From JALJPB01 sp963933115 (GTDB lineage Bacteria > Pseudomonadota > Gammaproteobacteria > Enterobacterales > Alteromonadaceae), in NCBI GenBank assembly GCA_963933115.1, contig CAWVSL010000022.1:1-42239 (forward strand): a stretch of 42,239 nt of DNA, read 5' to 3'. A program made the position numbers and the translations under genes. The number at the start of each line of letters is the position of its first letter. The first letter of the stretch is position 1. Of this stretch, positions 34,756 through 42,239 are shown in pieces. Under the pieces are notes generated by a model, which saw only the letters and a list, made by a program, of their open reading frames with translations, did not search any database and was not told the origin of the DNA.

Positions 34756-35385
34756 TTACTTAATCTCAATCAGCACTTCATTGCGACGCCAAAATGGTAT
34801 TGTTAAAGGCCCGTTATACCCAGCTGTTATAGCCTGACTTGTTGAGGTAAAGCCATTTTCAATAATCCAAGTGTTCAATATTTCTGTGTATTTCTTTACA
34901 TTACTGTCACTCAGTGTACCGTTAAATTGAATGGCCGCCACTTTGTAGTCCTTAACTTCACTCACCTTAACATCAGGGTTTGTTGGTTTGGGGGTAGTTT
35001 CCAATGTAAAATCTTTTGGCATGACAAATGACATTAGTGATATGTTAGCACTTTTATTAATAAACACAGGTGCTGTCATCGAAATTTGAGTTCCTTTGTT
35101 TTTCACACTTTTATCCCCCAAAAAAACCGGAGCTGTCATCGAAATTTCAATAGCTCCTTCATTGTCACCTGTAATGTAGTTAAACAGTGTTCTAAAGGCA
35201 CTATAACCGCTATCGCCGGACATACTTGTTGAAACCAGCACCATTGAATCATAATTACGAATCTCAATTTTTTTGGCCTTATCTGACTTTATCAGAGTAT
35301 ATGGTGCGCTCTCTACATTATCTTGACCAACCACTGAGCACCCCACCAAAGTAATTGATATAAATAGCGACAATAATAACTTCAT
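34756..35385 (-). CDS. SOUL heme-binding family lipoprotein
   Basis: A 209-residue lipoprotein: signal peptide with lipobox LVGC (Cys16), then a SOUL/HBP domain. The family block is plain: YTLIKSDKAKKIEIRNYDSMVLVST, SGYSAFRTLFNYITG, a doubled ISMTAPVF separated by a short spacer, MSFVMPKDF, and FWRRNEVLIEI at the end. SOUL proteins bind heme or related tetrapyrroles in eukaryotes; the bacterial role is uncertain and no heme ligand is obvious here. AAGGTG lies 7 bases before the ATG. It is 76 bases downstream of gltD in the same direction, with no terminator between, so it may be carried on the glutamate synthase transcript. Confidence 0.9.
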   Translation of the reverse strand: MKLLLSLFISITLVGCSVVGQDNVESAPYTLIKSDKAKKIEIRNYDSMVLVSTSMSGDSGYSAFRTLFNYITGDNEGAIEISMTAPVFLGDKSVKNKGTQISMTAPVFINKSANISLMSFVMPKDFTLETTPKPTNPDVKVSEVKDYKVAAIQFNGTLSDSNVKKYTEILNTWIIENGFTSTSQAITAGYNGPLTIPFWRRNEVLIEIK

Positions 35386-35461
35386 ATTAACACCTTAAAT
35401 TCCCATTTTATTATAAACGAGTTTGGAGCATAATTTTTAATTCTATTGGTCAAATTAAGGT

Positions 35462-36949
35462 TTAAGGTAGATAACTATTACCCATAAGAAAGCTGTCGAC
35501 TTCACGTGCACAACGACGACCCTCATCAATTGCCCAAACGATTAAGCTTTGACCACGGCGACCATCACCTGCTGCAAAAACACCTTGTTTGCTGGTAGCA
35601 AACTTATCATATTCTGCAGCAATATTAGAGCGATTATCTTGTTCAACATCAAATTGTTTAATCAACCCACCCTCGGGGCCCATGAAGCCCATAGCAATAA
35701 GTACAATGTCGGCTGGAATAACTTTTTCGCTGCCAACAACTTCTTGTGGAAACATCTGTCCCTTGTCATTACGTTGCCAAGTAATATCAACGGTATGAAC
35801 GGACTTAACATTACCCTGCCCATCACTTTCAATTTTTTTGGTCATTACCAGATATTGACGTGGATCTTGGCCTTGAATTTCAATAGCTTCACTTTGGCCA
35901 TAATCAACTAACAATCGCTTTGGCCATTGTGGCCAAGGATTATTATCACCACGCTTTACTGGTGGGCGTGGCATAATTTCAAGCTGTATTGCGGTGTTGC
36001 ACTGATGACGCAATGAAGTTCCAATACAATCGGTGCCTGTATCACCGCCGCCAATTACCACTACATTTTTGCCATTAGAGTTAATATAGTGACCATCTTT
36101 ATGTTTACTATCTAGCAAGCTTTTAGTATTCGCTTTAAGGAAATCCATAGCAAAATGAACCCCATTAAGTTGTCGTCCTTCAACAGGTAAATCGCGCGGT
36201 ACCGTTGCACCAATGCATAACACGACAGCATCAAATTCATGCTCAACTTGCTCAACACTAATGTCTTTACCAATTTCGGTATTAGTGACAAAAACAATAC
36301 CTTCTTCAGCTAGAATATCAACCCGGCGTTGCACTAATTCTTTTTGCAACTTCATATTAGGAATACCATACATTAATAAGCCACCAATACGATCAGCGCG
36401 CTCATAAACAGTAACCATGTGACCGGCTTTATTAAGCTGTGCTGCTGCAGCAAGACCTGCAGGACCAGAACCAATTACAGCAACATTTTTTCCTGTGCGA
36501 GCAATTGGCATCTGAGCAACTACCCAACCTTCTTTAAATGCATGGTCAATAATTGATTTTTCGTGCAGTTTAATTGCTACAGGATCAGCATTTATACCCA
36601 ATACGCAAGAGCCTTCGCAAGGTGCTGGACAAACTCTTCCAGTAAATTCTGGGAAGTTATTTGTTTTATGCAATAAGTCTACTGCATCTTTCCAGCGGCC
36701 TTTGTAAATTAATTCATTCCACTCAGGAATGACATTATTAACCGGACAACCGGCAACGACAGGTGCAAATTCAGACGCTGCCGACTGACAAAAAGGAACG
36801 CCACAATCCATACACCGAGAGGCTTGCTTCTCGATATCAGCTTGAGGCATTTCTTCATAGACTTCAAGCCAGTCAATTAAACGCTCACCCGCGTGGCGTT
36901 GAGTTGGCAAGGCACGACCTACGTTGATAAATCCTGTTGGATTACCCAT
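35462..36949 (-). CDS. gltD: Glutamate synthase (NADPH) small subunit
   Basis: A 495-residue flavoprotein that passes electrons from NADPH to the large subunit. N-terminal iron-sulfur Cys residues are seen at 46, 49, 54 and 68 (CMDCGVPFC...GCPV) and at 107, 111 and 115 (CPAPCEGSC). The FAD loop is GSGPAGLAAAAQLNKAG, the NADPH loop GGGDTGTDCIG, and the final FAD motif is GVFAAGDGRRGQSLIVWAIDEG. A strong AAGGAG site precedes the ATG. It follows gltB after 20 bases, the normal gltBD operon. Confidence 0.97.
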   Translation of the reverse strand: MGNPTGFINVGRALPTQRHAGERLIDWLEVYEEMPQADIEKQASRCMDCGVPFCQSAASEFAPVVAGCPVNNVIPEWNELIYKGRWKDAVDLLHKTNNFPEFTGRVCPAPCEGSCVLGINADPVAIKLHEKSIIDHAFKEGWVVAQMPIARTGKNVAVIGSGPAGLAAAAQLNKAGHMVTVYERADRIGGLLMYGIPNMKLQKELVQRRVDILAEEGIVFVTNTEIGKDISVEQVEHEFDAVVLCIGATVPRDLPVEGRQLNGVHFAMDFLKANTKSLLDSKHKDGHYINSNGKNVVVIGGGDTGTDCIGTSLRHQCNTAIQLEIMPRPPVKRGDNNPWPQWPKRLLVDYGQSEAIEIQGQDPRQYLVMTKKIESDGQGNVKSVHTVDITWQRNDKGQMFPQEVVGSEKVIPADIVLIAMGFMGPEGGLIKQFDVEQDNRSNIAAEYDKFATSKQGVFAAGDGRRGQSLIVWAIDEGRRCAREVDSFLMGNSYLP

Positions 36950-36969
36950 GATAATTTCTCCTTGTCATC

Positions 36970-39900
36970 TTAAGCTTTTGCAGTAGCTAGAGTATTTAAG
37001 TGAATGTCGAAAGCTTCGACTGCGATGTCATATTCAGACTTATTTTTTCCGCTCTTACGTGCGTTATCCATGTAACCTTGCATGCGTTTGAAATCTACTG
37101 GCATTACTTTAACAAAGTCCTTAATACTATTGTCCCAGTCATCGAGTAGATCACTGGCAACATCTGATCCTGTTGCCTTTAAATGTTGTGTAATTAATGT
37201 TTTCAATTCCAAATTTTCTTTTCCCGTCTCTACTTTTTCAAGAGCTACCATTTCCATGTTGCACTTAGCGGCAAAATCATTACCCGTATCAAGTACGTAG
37301 GCAATACCACCAGACATACCTGCGGCAAAGTTGCGACCCGTTTCGCCCAGGATAACTACTTTACCACCTGTCATGTATTCGCAACCATGATCGCCTAATC
37401 CTTCAACAACAGCAGTTGCACCTGAGTTACGTACACAGAAACGTTCACCTGCAATACCACGAATAAAAGCTGTACCCGAGGTTGCACCAAATAAGGCGAC
37501 ATTACCAATGAGGATATTTTTACTTGCTGAAAATTTGGCTTTTTTGCTTGGGTATACTACTAAATTTGCGCCAGAAAGCCCCTTACCAAAATAATCGTTA
37601 GCATCACCTTCAAGTTCAAAATGTAAACCTTTTGCTGAGAAACAGCCAAAGCTTTGTCCCGCTGATCCATTAAACTTAACCTTGATAGTATTGTCTGGTA
37701 ACCCTTCGGCTTGATATTTTTTCGATATCTCATTAGAAATCATTGCGCCAATGCTGCGGTCAGTATTAATAACATTATATTCAAGCTCAACGCTTTTTTG
37801 ACTTTCAAGTGCTGCTTGGGCATCTTTAATCATCTCGCGGTCAATTATTTTGTCAATTAAGTGTTTTTGCGAAATAGACTGATGAAGTGTTTGGTTAGCA
37901 TCACCTTTTTCTTTATGAAGTAATGGGCTTAAATTAACGCCTTTATATTTCCAATGATCGACATTATCAATTTGCTTAAGACATTGAGTTTGACCAACCA
38001 TCTGATCTATATTGTTAAAACCAAGTTCAGCCATAATTTCACGCAGACCTTCTGCCATCAGAGTAAAGAAATTAACTAAAATATCGGCGCGGCCGGTGAA
38101 ACGATCTCGAAGTTCTTTATCTTGCGTAGCGATACCAACAGGGCAGGTATTTAAATGACACTTACGCATCATGATACAACCTTCAACCACAAGTGCTGCT
38201 GTAGCCATACCATATTCCTCTGCACCAAGTAACGTCGCAATAGCTAAATCACGTGGTGTTTTGAGTTGGCCATCAGTTTGTAACGTAATACGACTACGTA
38301 GCTTATTACGCACTAACGTTTGATGCGTTTCAGCTAAACCTAGCTCCCACGGTAAACCCGTATGTTTAATTGAGCTTAATGGTGAAGCGCCAGTACCTCC
38401 ATCGTGACCAGCGATAAGTACAACATCAGCATAAGCTTTAGTAACACCTGAAGCGATAGTACCCACACCAGCTTCTGACACTAACTTAACGTTAATACGT
38501 GCATCGCGGTTAGCGTTCTTAAGATCAAATATCAACTGAGATAAATCTTCAATAGAGTAAATATCATGATGCGGTGGTGGCGAAATCAAACCAACACCAG
38601 GAGTAGAACCACGTGTTTTACCAATCCATGCATCAACTTTATCACCCGGTAACTGACCACCCTCACCTGGTTTTGCACCTTGTGCCATCTTTATCTGCAG
38701 TTCATCTGCGTTAGTAAGGTAGTGGCTGGTAACACCAAAGCGACCTGAAGCGACTTGCTTAATCCTAGAGTTCATCGAGTCGCCATTTTCCATGGGAGTA
38801 AAACGAATAGGGTCTTCACCACCCTCTCCACTATTACTTCGTCCACCAATTCGATTCATAGCGATGGCTAAAGTAGTGTGAGCCTCCCACGAAATAGAAC
38901 CAAAAGACATTGCACCAGAGGCAAAACGTTTAAAAATATTTTCAATGGGTTCAACTTCACTCAAAGAAATCGAAGGTCGATCGCCTTTAAATTCAAGTAA
39001 ACCACGAAGAGTAAATGCTTCTTTACTCTGCTCATCTACTGTTTTAGCGTATTCTTTAAATTGATTGGTGTCGTTACTGGCTGTTGAATGCTGCAATAGA
39101 CGGATAACGGTAGGACTAAATAGATGACGTTCACCATCATGACGCCAAGAATATTCACCACCTGTTGGTAATAGATTTTCAATAGCAATACGACTAGCTT
39201 CAGGGAAGCCTTCACGATGGCGAAGTAATGCTTCTTGAGCAATTTGATCAAGACTTAAACCCTCGATACGACTAACAGTGCCAGTAAAGTAAAGATCAAC
39301 GACTTCAGAATTAATACCTAACGCTTCAAAAATTTGTGCACCTAAATAAGACTGTAACGTCGAAATACCCATTTTAGAGAAGGTTTTCAATAATCCACTA
39401 CCCACTGCCTTAGTGAACTTATCGACAACTTGCGAATCGGATAAAGTACTGTCAAGTACCCCATCATTCCGCAGATCAATAATACTTTCAATTGCTAAAT
39501 AAGGGTTTACCGCTGCAGCGCCATAGCCAATTACCGTAGCAAAATGATGCGTTTCACGGATATCTGCAGATTCTAGAATGATATCAACGTAAGAACGTAG
39601 TTTTTCACGAATTAAGTAATGATGCACTGCGGCCGTTGCTAAAACTGAAGGGATAGCGACATGATCACTATCAACACCACGGTCACTAAGAATTAATATT
39701 GCGCAGCCATCTTTAATAGCATTTTTGGCTAATAAGCAAACGTTATCAAGTGCATTTTTAAGTGAATCAGATTCACCGTTAGCCTTAAAGGTGATACTAA
39801 TGGTTTTTGATTGCAAATCAAAATTATCAATATGTTGTAACTTGAGTAGTTGCTCATTAGTTAATACGGGTTGCTCAATTTCAACTTTATGGCAATGTGC

Positions 39901-41577
39901 TGCTGTTTCATCCAACAAATTAGGCGACTTACCAATATAGCCACGTAATGACATGACCAACTCTTCACGAATGGGATCTATTGGTGGGTTAGTCACTTGA
40001 GCAAACAACTGCTTAAAATAGTGTGATAATTGTTGAGGTCTATTTGATAAGACTGCCAAAGGCGTATCTGTACCCATAGCACCAAGCGGTTCTTTTGAAG
40101 TACCGACCATACCTGCCAACACCACATTAAGATCTTCGCTCGTATAACCAAATGCTTTTTGCCTCTTACGAAGATCAACTAATGGCGGCTGGGCAATAAC
40201 GGTCGTTGGTAGTGGAATGTTATTTAACTGAATTTTATTATCAGTTAACCACTTCGCATAAGGTTGAGCTGAACTGACTTGTTTTTTTACTTCATCATCA
40301 CTGAGAATACGACCTTGTTCTAAATCAGCAATAAAAATTTTACCGGGCTGAAGTCGACCTTTTTCAACCACAGTTGCTTGATCAACACACAAGGCACCTG
40401 TTTCAGACCCCATTACTAAAGTCCCATCTTCCGTAAGCAAATAACGAGAAGGTCGCAAACCGTTGCGATCGAGTGTAGCACCGATGATATTACCATCAGT
40501 AAACGATAGCGAAGCAGGGCCATCCCAAGGCTCCATTATACAGGCATAGTACTCATAAAATGCTTTTTTAGTCTCATCCATATTAGTTTGAGTTTGCCAA
40601 GCTTCTGGCACCATCATCATCATCACTTGGGCCAGTGATCGACCACTTAGCACCAATAATTCAATTGCCATATCAAGATTAGCAGAATCTGAATTATCAT
40701 TGTTACACACCGGATTTAACATCTTTAACTCAGCATCTGTAAAGTTAACTGAGCTAAATAAAGCTTCACGGGCATTCATCCAATTAATGTTACCTCGAAC
40801 CGTATTAATTTCACCATTGTGAGCAATATAACGAAATGGTTGAGCACGACGCCATGCAGGGAAAGTATTCGTTGAAAAACGAGAATGAAACATTGCCATA
40901 CCGGAGATTGTTCGTTCGTCTTGTAGATCAAGATAATATTGACGAACCTGCTCTGTAGTAAACTGGCCTTTATAAACAATTTTTGTCGAAGACATTGAGG
41001 TAACATAAAACTCGTCACGCTCTTTGGAGATGCTGTCATTAATTTTATGAGAAGTGTATTTACGTAAAACAAACAACTTCCGCTCAAATTCTTGCGCCGT
41101 AAGTTCAGCAGGTTTTGCTATGAATACTTGTTCAATATTTGGTTCAGTGTTTAATGAAGCGTCACCTAACATAGAGTTATCACCGGGTACTTGACGATAA
41201 CCTAGTAAGCTTAAACCTAAATTATTAATATTTTCGTTTAAAATGCCTCGACACGCTTCGCGCTGATGTTTAGCCGATGGAAAAAAAATCATCCCGACAC
41301 CATAATCACCAGTATCTGGTAAGTTAAAGCCTAATAATGAAGTTTCTTGGCATAAAAAATCGTGAGGAATTTGAATAAGGATACCAGCACCGTCACCGCT
41401 TGTAACATCAAAGCCAGTACCTCCTCGGTGTTCCATACAACTCAACATGGTGAGTGCATTTTCAATAATACCGTGAGATTTTTTACCCTTTAGGTTAGCG
41501 ACAAAACCGATACCACAACTGTCATGCTCAAATTCAGCGCGATAAAGACCTTGGGTTTTTTTACTCATATTAATCAT
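36970..41577 (-). CDS. gltB: Glutamate synthase (NADPH) large subunit
   Basis: A 1535-residue enzyme that makes two glutamates from glutamine and 2-oxoglutarate. The first domain is an N-terminal-nucleophile glutaminase: Cys21 in EHDSCGIGF becomes the first residue after removal of a 20-residue propeptide. The central domain and the FMN barrel follow (RIGGRSNSGEGGEDP, AGHDGGTGASPLSSIKHTG), then the 3Fe-4S cysteines in CIMMRKCHLNTCPVGIATQ, and a C-terminal GXGXG helix domain. GAGGA about 8 bases before ATG 41577 fixes the start. An inverted repeat at 41624-41645 lies just upstream. Length and parts are normal for GltB. Confidence 0.97.
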   Translation of the reverse strand: MINMSKKTQGLYRAEFEHDSCGIGFVANLKGKKSHGIIENALTMLSCMEHRGGTGFDVTSGDGAGILIQIPHDFLCQETSLLGFNLPDTGDYGVGMIFFPSAKHQREACRGILNENINNLGLSLLGYRQVPGDNSMLGDASLNTEPNIEQVFIAKPAELTAQEFERKLFVLRKYTSHKINDSISKERDEFYVTSMSSTKIVYKGQFTTEQVRQYYLDLQDERTISGMAMFHSRFSTNTFPAWRRAQPFRYIAHNGEINTVRGNINWMNAREALFSSVNFTDAELKMLNPVCNNDNSDSANLDMAIELLVLSGRSLAQVMMMMVPEAWQTQTNMDETKKAFYEYYACIMEPWDGPASLSFTDGNIIGATLDRNGLRPSRYLLTEDGTLVMGSETGALCVDQATVVEKGRLQPGKIFIADLEQGRILSDDEVKKQVSSAQPYAKWLTDNKIQLNNIPLPTTVIAQPPLVDLRKRQKAFGYTSEDLNVVLAGMVGTSKEPLGAMGTDTPLAVLSNRPQQLSHYFKQLFAQVTNPPIDPIREELVMSLRGYIGKSPNLLDETAAHCHKVEIEQPVLTNEQLLKLQHIDNFDLQSKTISITFKANGESDSLKNALDNVCLLAKNAIKDGCAILILSDRGVDSDHVAIPSVLATAAVHHYLIREKLRSYVDIILESADIRETHHFATVIGYGAAAVNPYLAIESIIDLRNDGVLDSTLSDSQVVDKFTKAVGSGLLKTFSKMGISTLQSYLGAQIFEALGINSEVVDLYFTGTVSRIEGLSLDQIAQEALLRHREGFPEASRIAIENLLPTGGEYSWRHDGERHLFSPTVIRLLQHSTASNDTNQFKEYAKTVDEQSKEAFTLRGLLEFKGDRPSISLSEVEPIENIFKRFASGAMSFGSISWEAHTTLAIAMNRIGGRSNSGEGGEDPIRFTPMENGDSMNSRIKQVASGRFGVTSHYLTNADELQIKMAQGAKPGEGGQLPGDKVDAWIGKTRGSTPGVGLISPPPHHDIYSIEDLSQLIFDLKNANRDARINVKLVSEAGVGTIASGVTKAYADVVLIAGHDGGTGASPLSSIKHTGLPWELGLAETHQTLVRNKLRSRITLQTDGQLKTPRDLAIATLLGAEEYGMATAALVVEGCIMMRKCHLNTCPVGIATQDKELRDRFTGRADILVNFFTLMAEGLREIMAELGFNNIDQMVGQTQCLKQIDNVDHWKYKGVNLSPLLHKEKGDANQTLHQSISQKHLIDKIIDREMIKDAQAALESQKSVELEYNVINTDRSIGAMISNEISKKYQAEGLPDNTIKVKFNGSAGQSFGCFSAKGLHFELEGDANDYFGKGLSGANLVVYPSKKAKFSASKNILIGNVALFGATSGTAFIRGIAGERFCVRNSGATAVVEGLGDHGCEYMTGGKVVILGETGRNFAAGMSGGIAYVLDTGNDFAAKCNMEMVALEKVETGKENLELKTLITQHLKATGSDVASDLLDDWDNSIKDFVKVMPVDFKRMQGYMDNARKSGKNKSEYDIAVEAFDIHLNTLATAKA

Positions 41578-41623
41578 TGCTTATTCCTCTATCATCAAAC
41601 TATTACTATTCGCGATTTTAACT

Positions 41624-41645
41624 GGGTAATTAATAATAATTACCC
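41624..41645. promoter_or_regulatory. Inverted repeat upstream of gltB
   Basis: GGGTAATTA (41624-41632), ATAA, TAATTACCC (41637-41645) form a perfect 9-bp inverted repeat whose near edge is 46 bases before the gltB start. It could be an operator over the promoter or a hairpin in the leader RNA. No T run follows on the minus strand, so simple attenuation by termination is unlikely. Confidence 0.5.
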
Positions 41646-41978
41646 TGGCAAAGTGGTCATTATTTAATTTCCGAAAACTTAATTGAAATTAATGCCAAGA
41701 ACCAACTATTGCTAGTTAATTAAAATGTATGTGCGACTTGCGGCATGCCTTAACCAATTGAATTGTCATCATGGACGTATTTACTTAGGTATAGTTGGAA
41801 ACTATAACCTGTATTTTTGACTACCTATTTTCATTAAGTTCTTAATGTTTGATTAATTAAACAACAAACATCAATGTTTTATCAATCAGATATAAAACCA
41901 ATATCATTAATGAAAAGTATCTTTTAAAGTGAGTCGGAAAAATTAACCATAAAATGGCGCTGAGTCAATCAATTTATG

Positions 41979-42027
41979 AATTTATATTCATAGTATTTGA
42001 ATATAAATTAGAATAAAAATTCTAATT
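41979..42027. repeat. Two overlapping hairpins far upstream of gltB
   Basis: AATTTATATTC (41979-41989) pairs perfectly with GAATATAAATT (41999-42009) over 11 bp. AATTAGAAT (42006-42014) pairs perfectly with ATTCTAATT (42019-42027) over 9 bp. The two stems share bases 42006-42009, so in RNA they would be mutually exclusive at the junction. Confidence 0.55.
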
Positions 42028-42239
42028 GTTCCTATGAAATATTTATCAGGGGGTATTATTTTTTTTAAAGTACCTTACTTGCCAATTAATTTAAGGTGGA
42101 TGCAAAGAAAAGTGTGTGGTGAGCTTTTTAAAATTATGAAGTCATCAGGCCAAATATTAAACTAACAGTATTTTTAAAGTGAAATAAAACGACAAAACAG
42201 ATAATACCCGTTTCACATTGTTGTGCGAATTGTTGTGCG

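Larger units (their letters stand above)
41578..42239. other. 662-bp region upstream of gltB
   Basis: No convincing gene. It should carry the gltBD promoter. It holds a 9-bp inverted repeat close to gltB (41624-41645), a pair of overlapping hairpins (41979-42027) and an 11-base direct repeat at the very end (42217-42227 and 42229-42239, ATTGTTGTGCG) cut by the window edge. A 43-codon open frame at 42034-42165 has no ribosome-binding site. Confidence 0.5.

Noticed and set aside
34756..35385. Doubled ISMTAPVF in the SOUL protein as a recent duplication
   Set aside because: Bacterial SOUL proteins commonly have two MTAPV-type blocks separated by a short spacer; it is a family trait.
41725..41820. 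31-codon ORF upstream of gltB
   Set aside because: No ribosome-binding site and too short; likely chance.
42034..42165. 43-codon ORF near the right edge
   Set aside because: No ribosome-binding site, no recognisable family, and this length is common by chance in AT-rich DNA.

Overview
The window looks like chromosomal DNA of a marine gammaproteobacterium of the order Alteromonadales, most likely Colwellia or a close relative. The grounds are AT-rich DNA, protein families typical of that group, and two gammaproteobacterial housekeeping neighbourhoods in near-canonical order. The genus is an inference from general familiarity, not a database result. I see no rRNA, tRNA, CRISPR array, transposase or prophage.

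Layout. Positions 1-4994 are accessory: a possible relic of an Rhs-type gene, a SEC-C motif protein, an unusual YcaD-like MFS transporter with a long repetitive C-terminal tail, a GNAT acetyltransferase, a lipoprotein gene broken by an in-frame TAG, and an attC-like inverted repeat. From 4995 to 16653 lies the stress-survival and repair block: mutS runs convergent to a long minus-strand cluster eno / unknown gene / ftsB-ispD-ispF-truD-surE-pcm-yqaA-nlpD-rpoS. From 16776 to 27725 come pyrG, mazG, relA, rlmD and the divergent barA. Two plus-strand genes, a DUF4202 protein and a small exported barrel-like protein, interrupt the pyrG-mazG-relA order known from E. coli. From 27743 to 34041 is the minus-strand lepA-lepB-rnc-era-recO-pdxJ operon. 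The usual next gene, acpS, is absent and a 78-residue unknown ORF sits in its place. The window ends with gltB-gltD (glutamate synthase) followed by a SOUL-family lipoprotein, all on the minus strand.

How the genes fit together. BarA (two-component control of the stationary-phase Csr system), RelA (ppGpp) and RpoS (general stress sigma factor) are the regulators. Pcm and SurE deal with damaged proteins and nucleotides, NlpD controls septal peptidoglycan splitting, and FtsB is in the divisome. IspD and IspF make isoprenoid precursors; PyrG, GltBD and PdxJ make CTP, glutamate and pyridoxal phosphate; LepA, LepB, Era, Rnc, TruD and RlmD serve translation, RNA processing and secretion.

The window is mostly ordinary. 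The observations most worth a second look are the strict 15-residue Pro-led helical repeat on the MFS transporter, the cassette-like region upstream of mutS, two adjacent A8 tracts at the start of rpoS, the missing acpS, and several strong unexplained inverted repeats in promoter regions.
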